In this document: piece by piece, positions 22,910 through 30,255 of the stretch
Layout of the letters: every line of letters starts with the position of its first letter
Position numbering within the stretch: the first letter of the stretch is position 1
Assembly (NCBI GenBank): GCA_944407095.1
Contig: OX097180.1
Coordinates: 682,001-746,000 of the forward strand
Reading direction: 5' to 3'
Length of the DNA: 64,000 bases
Origin: Candidatus Enterousia intestinigallinarum
GTDB lineage: Bacteria > Pseudomonadota > Alphaproteobacteria > Rs-D84
Notes under the pieces: generated by a model
Told to the model about the DNA's origin: nothing
Databases searched by the model: none
The model's input: only the letters and a program-made list of their open reading frames with translations
Program-made: the position numbers and the translations under genes

Positions 22910-23275
22910 ATGAAAATTTATGCCAAATATTTTAATCAAAATGGCGAAGTATATATGTTTCGGCCGAATGAGATATATGATTCAGCCACAAATACGTTTA
23001 AGCCAACTGGGGATAATACTTTTACTGTGGCGATGGAAAAATTTTCACCATTGGGCAACAGTCATATTTGGCAACGTACATTTTATGATTTTGAAGTGGC
23101 CGTTGATGAATATCGTGCGTGTGTTGATAAATTGAATAATCGCACATCTGCACGTATGTGCGCGGCAAATCCGGCGGCACGTTGCAAATGCAGTGCGAAT
23201 AATTGCCCGAAATATTTGGGTGGCGCGGCGTTTTGGCAAATCTTTCGTGAATCTTGCCTGTACAGAACAAAGTAA
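22910..23275 (+). CDS. small cysteine-motif protein, copy A
   Basis: 121 residues, no signal peptide or membrane helix. The C-terminal 40 residues contain CKCSANNCPKYLGGAAFWQI and a last Cys in SCLYRTK. The product of the gene at 23923 shares exactly this pattern (CSCRAKNCPAELGAAAYWQ, SCPYRTR), so the two are paralogues. The conserved CxC and NCP could bind a metal. I know no named family. It precedes a RBBP9-like hydrolase by 15 bp. Confidence 0.7.
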   Translation: MKIYAKYFNQNGEVYMFRPNEIYDSATNTFKPTGDNTFTVAMEKFSPLGNSHIWQRTFYDFEVAVDEYRACVDKLNNRTSARMCAANPAARCKCSANNCPKYLGGAAFWQIFRESCLYRTK

Positions 23276-23290
23276 CCAAGGGGGGCGCAA

Positions 23291-23872
23291 ATGCCGAACG
23301 CAATAATTTGTCACGGTGTTAAATTCAAAGATGACTTTGATAAAATGGTAATACCGTTTTGTGCGTCGTATTGGTATCCGTGGCTGCAACAGAAATTGAT
23401 TTTATCGGGTGTTCCGACCCAGGTGCCGTCTTTTACAAATTCGTGGCTGCCGACGCGCAATTATAATGCGGACGTGGATATTTTATCGCGTCAGCAAATT
23501 GATTCAGATACAATTATGATTGGACATTCTTGTGGTGGCGGTTTGTTGGTAAAGTATTTGTCCGAAAACCAAGATATTAAAATAGGGCACCTGATATTGG
23601 TGGCGCCGTGGATAGATGTTCAGCATCAGTTTCCACAGTATTTTAATAATTTTGAACCGGCCCCCGAATTGACCGCGCGTGTTGGCACAATGGACCTGTT
23701 TTATTCAACCGATGACCATTTTGGCGATATGATTATACAGGGCTGTGAAAAACTGCAGTCCATATATCCAAATATGCGCGTTCATAAATTTAGTGACCGC
23801 AGCCACTTTTCCGGTGATATGCGCGAATTTCCAGAATTGTGGAATTTGTGCCTTGAATTTATAAATAATTGA
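23291..23872 (+). CDS. RBBP9/YdeN-family serine hydrolase
   Basis: 193 residues, alpha/beta-hydrolase fold. The nucleophile elbow is GHSCGG (about 77-82, Ser at about 79). An acidic residue in FYSTDDHF and a His in DRSHFSGD complete the triad in the order and spacing of the RBBP9/YdeN family. It is preceded by a strong AGGGGGG ribosome-binding site. Family members are small cytoplasmic hydrolases of unclear substrate. It is flanked by the two paralogous cysteine-motif genes. Confidence 0.85.
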   Translation: MPNAIICHGVKFKDDFDKMVIPFCASYWYPWLQQKLILSGVPTQVPSFTNSWLPTRNYNADVDILSRQQIDSDTIMIGHSCGGGLLVKYLSENQDIKIGHLILVAPWIDVQHQFPQYFNNFEPAPELTARVGTMDLFYSTDDHFGDMIIQGCEKLQSIYPNMRVHKFSDRSHFSGDMREFPELWNLCLEFINN

Positions 23873-23896
23873 CATATATTTTATTTGTGCTAATAT
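23869..23896 (+). promoter_or_regulatory. predicted sigma70 promoter of cysteine-motif copy B
   Basis: Consensus TTGACA (23869-23874), 16-bp spacer, TAATAT (23891-23896), 26 bp before the ATG at 23923. It overlaps the stop of the hydrolase gene. Confidence 0.6.
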
Positions 23897-23922
23897 CTAG
23901 CACGACTAACAGGGTGCATATA

Positions 23923-24249
23923 ATGTCAATTTATTTATATGAATACGGTAATAGAAACACTGATATTTATTTTCAACGCGAAGGAAACCGTTTTATAATC
24001 CGGGCACAAAAGTATATATCGCCAGGTGTTTGGCGTTGTCGAGTGTATTCGACTTGTAATTATGATAATGCGCTGGAATTTTTGGAATATATGGTGACCC
24101 TGGCCAAGGGTGGCAAACCGTCCAGAAATTGTGCATTTGCCGGTGAAAACAACAAGTGTTCTTGTCGGGCGAAAAATTGTCCCGCCGAATTGGGTGCCGC
24201 CGCATATTGGCAGATATTTCACCGCTCTTGTCCGTACAGAACCAGATAA
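23923..24249 (+). CDS. small cysteine-motif protein, copy B
   Basis: 108 residues from the ATG at 23923, which follows a promoter; the open frame reaches further upstream but without a start signal. Paralogue of the product at 22910, sharing the C-terminal CxC, NCP, LGxAA.WQIF and SCxYRT pattern, while the N-terminal halves diverge. A basic, cytoplasmic protein of unknown function. The next gene starts 16 bp downstream. Confidence 0.7.
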   Translation: MSIYLYEYGNRNTDIYFQREGNRFIIRAQKYISPGVWRCRVYSTCNYDNALEFLEYMVTLAKGGKPSRNCAFAGENNKCSCRAKNCPAELGAAAYWQIFHRSCPYRTR

Positions 24250-24265
24250 GTTGGGGGTGGTTACA

Positions 24266-24886
24266 ATGCAATACTCGAAAAAGCAAATTCGTTATATTTT
24301 GAAAACCGGTGGGCATAATATTAAAAATGCCATTATAAAGGATGGTCGTGTTTTTGTAAACGACATTACTTTGGCGCCGGGGCTGCACCAAGATAGCGTT
24401 GAATTTACATATCGTGGTGCGCCGGTGAATTTGGCACTGGATGATATCAACCGTCGGCGTGCAATTTCACTTTTACAGCGTGCTTATAATATTGATGCGC
24501 GTCGGCGTGGCATTCGACGCCTGTTTCAGAAAATATCTGATAAGTTGACTGCGAACTATAAATTGGAACAGATGTCGGATTTGGAAATACGTGCCTGGTT
24601 TGCATTGGATAAAATTGAACATAATACAAGAAGCATAACCATAGACCGTGTTGGATATATGTATAACATTCGTTGCGGAGACGTTGTTTTATCACATATT
24701 CCAGCCGACGAAAAAGACAGAAAGTTTTTAATGTTATTTAACAACCAGGATATATTGGATATTTCCCATAAAACCGCAAATCAGCACTTGTTCAATCGTG
24801 CGTCTGCTGTATTTTTTGGGATTTATGCTGACACAATTGCTCCCGCTATAAAGGCCGAACAAAAAAAGCATCAAAATACGCGCTAA
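24266..24886 (+). CDS. hypothetical protein
   Basis: 206 residues from the ATG at 24266, chosen because it follows GGGGGTGG and clears the preceding gene; the frame itself stays open from 24110. The first ~45 residues (YSKKQIRYILKTGGHNIKNA) look like a short basic domain, followed by an Arg-rich helix (INRRRAISLLQRAY). No signal peptide or recognised family. Probably transcribed with the upstream cysteine-motif gene. Confidence 0.6.
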   Translation: MQYSKKQIRYILKTGGHNIKNAIIKDGRVFVNDITLAPGLHQDSVEFTYRGAPVNLALDDINRRRAISLLQRAYNIDARRRGIRRLFQKISDKLTANYKLEQMSDLEIRAWFALDKIEHNTRSITIDRVGYMYNIRCGDVVLSHIPADEKDRKFLMLFNNQDILDISHKTANQHLFNRASAVFFGIYADTIAPAIKAEQKKHQNTR

Positions 24887-24899
24887 TACAATGATTTTA

Positions 24900-24927
24900 T
24901 TGACTTATATGAATTATCACATAGAAT
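24900..24927 (+). promoter_or_regulatory. predicted sigma70 promoter
   Basis: TTGACT (24900-24905), 16-bp spacer, TAGAAT (24922-24927), 29 bp before the ATG at 24956. Confidence 0.5.
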
Positions 24928-24955
24928 ACAGAGAATTTTAATTGGAGATATACTT

Positions 24956-25441
24956 ATGACAAACTTTGCTATACCAAAAGAATCATCATCTGATGCGTGC
25001 ATAACGATAAATTCAGATGGGGTTCATACTAAAGATTCTTTGGGTAACCGTTTTTATTATGGCTATCGCCAGGCGCGTATTGAAATGACGCGTGTTTATT
25101 TTAATTTAGCCCAAGAGTTTTGGAAACACCAGACATTAAATGGTCAACCATTGATGTTGCGCGAATTACAGGTACAAATGGCCACAAACAGCACAATACC
25201 GTATAATTCACCGGTGCAAAGACGTGAAACGCCGAAATCGTCACAACGTCCAGAAACCAATCGTGTTGCGTGGTATAACGTTAAATTTGAAAACGGCGAA
25301 ACGGGATGGATTTGCGCGGGATTGGTTTATGCAAATATAAAATCTGCTGCCGAGGGTTTGGCCGTTGACACCGTGCATAAAATTTATAACGACAAGAAAA
25401 TAATAAACTGCATTTTATCAATGATGCAAAATCAAAAATAA
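24956..25441 (+). CDS. hypothetical protein
   Basis: 161 residues with its own promoter, a GGAGAT ribosome-binding site and a terminator, so very likely a real single-gene unit. It is soluble and without signal peptide. The middle is Pro/Arg/Gln-rich and the C-terminal half has a WYNVKFENGETGWICAG stretch. I recognise no family. Confidence 0.65.
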   Translation: MTNFAIPKESSSDACITINSDGVHTKDSLGNRFYYGYRQARIEMTRVYFNLAQEFWKHQTLNGQPLMLRELQVQMATNSTIPYNSPVQRRETPKSSQRPETNRVAWYNVKFENGETGWICAGLVYANIKSAAEGLAVDTVHKIYNDKKIINCILSMMQNQK

Positions 25442-25446
25442 CAGTT

Positions 25447-25471
25447 GGCATCCGACCGGATGCCTTTATTT
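25447..25471 (+). terminator. rho-independent terminator
   Basis: Stem GGCATCC / GGATGCC with loop GACC, followed by TTTATTT. Confidence 0.65.
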
Positions 25472-25484
25472 ATAATATGGCATA

Positions 25485-26024
25485 ATGATTCTGCAGCGTG
25501 ATTTTTATTTGCAAAGCCCAATGGATGCGGCACACGAATTAGTTGGTGCATGGCTGTGTCGGCAAATGCCAGACGGCAAAGTTATTCGTGCGCGTATATG
25601 TGAATTGGAATTATACCTGGACAACGATCGTGCGTGTCACGCATTTGGCGGACGTTGCACACCACGTAATGACGCGATGTTTATGTCTGGCGGCCACGCA
25701 TACGTGTATTTGTGCTATGGATTACATAATATGTTGAACATAGTCCTGGGACCAGCGGGCACGCCGGCGGCGGTTCTGATACGTGCGCTGGAATACGATG
25801 ATTGCAACGGCCCCGGCAAATTATGCAAGACATTAAATATTACGCGTGATGATAATAAACTGGATTTAACCGTTGGCAAAAAAATCTGGATAGAGAAGCG
25901 TGATAAAACCCCGATAATAAAATCAGGCACCCGCATTGGTGTTGATTATGCTGGTACGGATGCAGGGCTGCCATACCGCTTTATAATCGCGGACAGCCCA
26001 TATATCAGCAAACCGATAAAATGA
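25485..26024 (+). CDS. 3-methyladenine DNA glycosylase, AAG/MPG family
   Basis: 179 residues covering the Pur_DNA_glyco domain. The active-site signature ELELY (Glu42, Tyr44) corresponds to the E-x-Y of human AAG, with the general-base Glu retained. It is followed by ACHAFGGRCTPRNDAMF and AYVYLCYGLHNMLNIV, the binding-pocket segments of the family. It excises alkylated purines. Slightly short at the N-terminus compared with other bacterial members. It converges with the TsaC-type gene, with 3 bp between the stops. Confidence 0.9.
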   Translation: MILQRDFYLQSPMDAAHELVGAWLCRQMPDGKVIRARICELELYLDNDRACHAFGGRCTPRNDAMFMSGGHAYVYLCYGLHNMLNIVLGPAGTPAAVLIRALEYDDCNGPGKLCKTLNITRDDNKLDLTVGKKIWIEKRDKTPIIKSGTRIGVDYAGTDAGLPYRFIIADSPYISKPIK

Positions 26025-26027
26025 TTT

Positions 26028-26606
26028 TTATTCAATCACCACACCGCCGGCGCGGACGATGTTTATATTATCGCCGTCCAATATGGCGACCGTGCTGGGT
26101 GCGCCACCCATTGGCGCGGTTGCATTATCAATAACAATAATATTTGGAAATGTTTTTCTGATTTCATCGGCGGATGTCAGTGTCGATTGGCCTGATATGT
26201 TTGCCGACGTTGTCGCCAGGCAATGTCCGTCAATTACGCCGCACAATTCCATAAACGGTTTGTAATTCGGTACACGCACGCCGCCAAATACCATTGAATC
26301 AGTACCCGCAACCGGCACACCGATGGTCAGTGCGCCCGGCCAGTATTTCTGTGCCAGTTCAAATGCACGCGCCGGATATTCGGTCATATATGGCGTGATG
26401 TGTTCCAGGTTGTCGGACATAATAATCAGGTGCTTGTTCGCGGGACGACGTTTAATTTCAAACAGTGCGTCCGCGCCAACGCGTGTTGGCAATGCCCCCA
26501 GCCCCCAAACTGTATCTGTTGGAAACGCAATTACACCGCCGGATTTCAAATGATTGTTTAATTTGGAAATAAATTCAGAATCATTCAGATTTGTCATATT
26601 TTCCAA
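26028..26606 (-). CDS. tsaC: L-threonylcarbamoyladenylate synthase, TsaC/Sua5/YrdC family
   Basis: 192 residues forming a single YrdC domain without the Sua5 C-terminal extension. Visible motifs are FPTDTVWGLG (substrate pocket), KRRPANKHLIIM (K-x-R) and TTSANISGQ. The enzyme makes threonylcarbamoyl-AMP for t6A37 of ANN-decoding tRNAs. The start may be the ATG at 26606 or at 26597. It is divergent from ppdK across a 120-bp region containing a 12-bp palindrome. Confidence 0.88.
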   Translation of the reverse strand: MENMTNLNDSEFISKLNNHLKSGGVIAFPTDTVWGLGALPTRVGADALFEIKRRPANKHLIIMSDNLEHITPYMTEYPARAFELAQKYWPGALTIGVPVAGTDSMVFGGVRVPNYKPFMELCGVIDGHCLATTSANISGQSTLTSADEIRKTFPNIIVIDNATAPMGGAPSTVAILDGDNINIVRAGGVVIE

Positions 26607-26612
26607 AATAAA

Positions 26613-26624
26613 CCTAAATTTAGG
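26613..26624. promoter_or_regulatory. 12-bp palindrome in a divergent promoter region
   Basis: CCTAAATTTAGG, perfect dyad, 7 bp upstream of the tsaC start and in the ppdK control region. It could be an operator; the regulator is unknown. Confidence 0.3.
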
Positions 26625-26726
26625 TGTTGTAAAGTTAAAAGTTTATGTAAATAAACGCATTTCTCCTTGCATTTACGACGTATTTCCCACACAATCACTG
26701 GGCGTTTTAACTAAGGAGAAACCATA

Positions 26727-29384
26727 ATGAGTAATAAATGGGTATATACCTTTGGCAATGGTGCGGCAGAGGGCAAGGCCGATATGCGCAACCTGCTGGG
26801 GGGTAAGGGTGCCAACTTGGCCGAAATGAATTTGGTTGGTCTGCCTGTGCCGGCCGGTTTTACTGTCACGACCGATGTTTGCAGATACTATTACGACCAC
26901 AACCAGACATACCCCGATGACCTGATGGATCAGGTTCGGGCCGGCATTGCGCACATTGAAAATATTATGGGCAAGAAGTTTGCTGATATGGAAAACCCGT
27001 TATTGGTTTCTGTGCGTTCGGGGGCACGTGTTTCTATGCCTGGAATGATGGACACAGTTTTGAATTTGGGCTTGAACGATGAAACGGTAAAAGCATTGGC
27101 CAAACATTCTGGCAATGAACGCTTTGCGTATGATTCTTATCGTCGCTTTATTATGATGTTCAGCGACGTTGTTTTGGGTGCGGACATTGATTTGTTTGAA
27201 CATACCCTGGAACGTATGAAGGAAGACAAGGGTTACAAGGTTGATACTGAACTGACCGCAGATGATTTGAAGGAATTGGTTGAAAAGTTCAAAGAAATCG
27301 GCGTAAAAATCGGTAAAGTATTCCCGCAAGACCCGTGGGAACAGTTGAAATTGGGTATCGGTGCCGTATTCGGCAGTTGGATGAGCAAGAAAGCCATCAC
27401 ATACCGCAAGTTAAATAATATTCCGGGCGATTGGGGTACTGCCGTCAACGTCCAGGCAATGGTGTTTGGTAATTCTGGTGATGATTCTGCAACGGGTGTA
27501 TGCTTCAGCCGTGACCCAGCCACCGGTGAAAACAGATACTATGGCGAATATTTAATCAACGCCCAGGGCGAAGACGTCGTTGCTGGTATTCGCACACCAC
27601 AACCGATGAGCAAGGACGATTCCGGTCGTCTGTCATTGGAAGAAGCAATGCCGGAAGTTTACAAAGAACTGTGTGATGTTCGCGAAAAACTGGAACGTCA
27701 TTACAAGGATATGCAGGATATGGAATTTACCATTGAACACGGCAAACTGTGGATGTTGCAGTGCCGCAATGGCAAGCGTACTGCGGCCGCGGCCGTTCGT
27801 ATGGCCGTTGAAATGGTCGAAGAAGGCCTGTTGACCAAGGAAGAGGCAATCCTGCGCGTTGGTGCGGATCAGTTGGATCACTTGCTGCATCCGATGCTGG
27901 ATCCCAAGGCGGAAAAGAAGGTTATCGCAACTGGTTTGCCGGCGTCTCCGGGTGCCGCGGTTGGCCAGGCGGTCTTTAACGCCGAAGACGCGGAAAAATG
28001 GGCAGCAGCCGGTAAAAAGGTTATGTTGATTCGCGTTGAAACATCACCCGAAGATATTGCCGGTATGAACGCAGCCCAGGGTGTTATCACTGCACGTGGT
28101 GGTATGACATCGCACGCGGCGGTGGTTGCACGCGGTATGGGTACGCCGTGTGTATCTGGTTCGCCGGATATCAAGATTGACTATGAATCCAAGACGATGA
28201 AAACAACGTCTGGCGTTGTAATCAACGAAGGCGATTGGGTTTCCATTGACGGTGCCAAGGGCGAAATTATCGCTGGCCAGGTTCCGACCGTATCTGTTGA
28301 ACTGACGGGCAATTTTGGCACGCTGATGAAATGGGTTGATGAAATCAAATCATTAAAGGTCAAGGCGAACGCCGAAACACCAAAAGACGCCAAACAGGCG
28401 CGCGACTTTGGTGCCGAAGGTATCGGTCTGGCACGTACGGAACATATGTTCTTTGATCCGGCCCGTATCCAGGATATGAGAGAAATGATTTTGGCTGATG
28501 ACGAAGATGGTCGTCGTGCGGCGCTGGCAAAACTGTTGCCGTATCAAAAGGCCGACTTTGTTGAACTGTTCAAGATTATGGATGGTTTGCCGGTTACAAT
28601 TCGTTTGATTGACCCGCCGTTACACGAATTCTTGCCACATACTGAAGCGGAAATTGCTGAATTGGCCGCACATATTGGCAAGACGGTTGAATTTGTAAAG
28701 GCGCGTGCTGATGCGTTGCACGAACAAAATCCGATGTTGGGACATCGTGGTTGCCGTTTGGCGATTACATATCCAGAAATCTGCGAAATGCAGACGCGTG
28801 CGATTTTGTCGGCTGCGCTGGAATGCAAAAACGCCGGTATCCGCGTATTTCCTGAAATCGAAGTCCCATTGGTCGGGTCTAAGAAGGAAGTTGACATTGT
28901 AAAGTCAGTAATTGATGCCACCGCGCAGTCGCTGTTTGCCGAAACGGGCGACAGTGTTGAATACACGGTTGGTTCAATGATTGAATTGCCACGTGCGGCG
29001 GTTTTGGCTGACCAAATCGCGGAAAGTTGCGAATTCTTTGAATTCGGCACAAATGATTTGACTCAAACCACGTTGGGTATGTCGCGTGACGACACGGGCA
29101 AGATTCTGGACGAATACCGTGCCCGCGGAATTTATGTCGCAGACCCGTTCGCGTCCGTGGACCAGGCCGGCGTTGGCATCCTGATAGAAGATGCCGTTGC
29201 CAAGGCCCGCAAGACCAAGGGTGATAAAATCCACCTGGGGGTTTGTGGTGAACACGGTGGTGATCCTGCATCGGTTGAATATTTCCACCGCACGGGATTT
29301 GATTCCGTATCGTGCAGTCCGTTCCGCGTGCCAATTGCACGCCTTGCGGCGGCCCAGGCGGCGGTCAAATTCCCACGCAAATAA
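26727..29384 (+). CDS. ppdK: pyruvate, phosphate dikinase
   Basis: 885 residues, the usual PPDK length. An N-terminal ATP-grasp domain begins GGKGANLAEM. The swivelling phosphohistidine domain carries GGMTSHAAVVARGMG, with the catalytic His near 461. The C-terminal PEP/pyruvate barrel ends with CGEHGGDPASV, containing the catalytic Cys region. It interconverts pyruvate, ATP and Pi with PEP, AMP and PPi, either for gluconeogenic PEP or as a PPi-dependent glycolytic step. A strong AAGGAGA ribosome-binding site precedes the ATG; the gene stands alone with its own terminator. Confidence 0.97.
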   Translation: MSNKWVYTFGNGAAEGKADMRNLLGGKGANLAEMNLVGLPVPAGFTVTTDVCRYYYDHNQTYPDDLMDQVRAGIAHIENIMGKKFADMENPLLVSVRSGARVSMPGMMDTVLNLGLNDETVKALAKHSGNERFAYDSYRRFIMMFSDVVLGADIDLFEHTLERMKEDKGYKVDTELTADDLKELVEKFKEIGVKIGKVFPQDPWEQLKLGIGAVFGSWMSKKAITYRKLNNIPGDWGTAVNVQAMVFGNSGDDSATGVCFSRDPATGENRYYGEYLINAQGEDVVAGIRTPQPMSKDDSGRLSLEEAMPEVYKELCDVREKLERHYKDMQDMEFTIEHGKLWMLQCRNGKRTAAAAVRMAVEMVEEGLLTKEEAILRVGADQLDHLLHPMLDPKAEKKVIATGLPASPGAAVGQAVFNAEDAEKWAAAGKKVMLIRVETSPEDIAGMNAAQGVITARGGMTSHAAVVARGMGTPCVSGSPDIKIDYESKTMKTTSGVVINEGDWVSIDGAKGEIIAGQVPTVSVELTGNFGTLMKWVDEIKSLKVKANAETPKDAKQARDFGAEGIGLARTEHMFFDPARIQDMREMILADDEDGRRAALAKLLPYQKADFVELFKIMDGLPVTIRLIDPPLHEFLPHTEAEIAELAAHIGKTVEFVKARADALHEQNPMLGHRGCRLAITYPEICEMQTRAILSAALECKNAGIRVFPEIEVPLVGSKKEVDIVKSVIDATAQSLFAETGDSVEYTVGSMIELPRAAVLADQIAESCEFFEFGTNDLTQTTLGMSRDDTGKILDEYRARGIYVADPFASVDQAGVGILIEDAVAKARKTKGDKIHLGVCGEHGGDPASVEYFHRTGFDSVSCSPFRVPIARLAAAQAAVKFPRK

Positions 29385-29385
29385 A

Positions 29386-29412
29386 AAAACGCCCCGTCGG
29401 GGCGTTTTTTTT
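29386..29412 (+). terminator. terminator of ppdK
   Basis: Stem AAAAACGCCCC / GGGGCGTTTTT with a 3-nt loop and a long T run. Confidence 0.88.
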
Positions 29413-29413
29413 A

Positions 29414-29510
29414 GAGAACAAATAACAGAGAACAGAGTACAGATATTTACGCATCATTTGTTCTCTGTTCTCTGTTATCTGTTATCTGTTATCTGTACTC
29501 TGTTCTCTAG
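29414..29510. repeat. inverted arrays of the TCTCTGT heptamer
   Basis: The left arm (29414-29444) holds the complement of the heptamer and the right arm (29459-29510) seven direct copies (TGTTCTC/TGTTATC). The arms can fold into a long hairpin downstream of ppdK and the PagL-like gene. Confidence 0.75.
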
Positions 29511-30064
29511 AAACTGTAGTTCACCGCCAGTCCCGTAAAATTAAATCCGCGGTTTATTTCTGTAAAATCACCGTTGGAAAAATGTTGGGTAAAAAATTCT
29601 ATACGCCACGCATCACCGATATTTTTTCCGATAAAGAATCTTTCACCAAACACCAATCGGCTTTGTACATAACGATCGCGTGAATCGCGCATATACGGCC
29701 CCAGTCCTGCGCCGATATAAAAACCGCGCCACTGCACCAATGCCACGTCCCACGAAACGCCAACCGCCATAAACGACAGGCCACGGTCGTGTCCGTATCC
29801 AAAATTCTGTACGAACGCCAGATTTATACGCGATGGTAATCTGAATATGCTGGCCGGTTGGCTGTATTGAACCATCAGATTTGTCATCGGTTCGAATTCC
29901 CATAAAAATGGATCAACCAGTTTGAACAACGATCCTGGCCCGGTGCCCTGTGAAACGTATAACGCGATTGCATTATCCGCATTTTTTCCGAACATAGGGT
30001 TATTATCGGCACCCAGCGCCGGTAAAGTAATTATTGCTAAGATAATTGTGATGTACTTTTTCAT
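29507..30064 (-). CDS. PagL-like acyloxyacyl hydrolase, outer-membrane barrel
   Basis: 185 residues from the ATG at 30064; TTG codons upstream are less likely. Signal peptide about 1-19. The rest alternates aromatic and polar residues like a beta barrel and ends in Phe. Near the C-terminus FFTQHFSNGDF matches the PagL/lipid A 3-O-deacylase His-x-Ser-Asn site, followed by GFNFTGLAVNYSF as last strand. The enzyme would remove a 3-O acyl chain from lipid A in the outer membrane. The catalytic Glu cannot be placed with certainty. The stop lies within the heptamer repeat. Confidence 0.78.
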   Translation of the reverse strand: MKKYITIILAIITLPALGADNNPMFGKNADNAIALYVSQGTGPGSLFKLVDPFLWEFEPMTNLMVQYSQPASIFRLPSRINLAFVQNFGYGHDRGLSFMAVGVSWDVALVQWRGFYIGAGLGPYMRDSRDRYVQSRLVFGERFFIGKNIGDAWRIEFFTQHFSNGDFTEINRGFNFTGLAVNYSF

Positions 30065-30072
30065 TTCCAACA

Positions 30073-30100
30073 ATTATACACGATAAAAGCAAATGAACAA
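30073..30100 (-). promoter_or_regulatory. predicted promoter of the PagL-like gene, leaderless layout
   Basis: Minus strand TTGTTC (30095-30100), 16-bp spacer, TATAAT (30073-30078), then 8 nt to the ATG at 30064. Confidence 0.5.
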
Positions 30101-30140
30101 ATAATAAAAAATTCCGCGTTGTAAATGCCCGGTTTTCTTA

Positions 30141-30169
30141 TTTACAGACCCCGTCAAAAATGTTATAAT
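30141..30169 (+). promoter_or_regulatory. predicted sigma70 promoter
   Basis: TTTACA (30141-30146), 17-bp spacer, TATAAT (30164-30169), leaving a leader of about 80 nt before the ATG at 30256. Confidence 0.55.
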
Positions 30170-30255
30170 TATAGAAAATAGGTGTATGATATTTCAGGTG
30201 TCATACCATCAAACAGCGGGTTTTCCGGGCGTTTCCGGAATACAGGAGAGTATTT

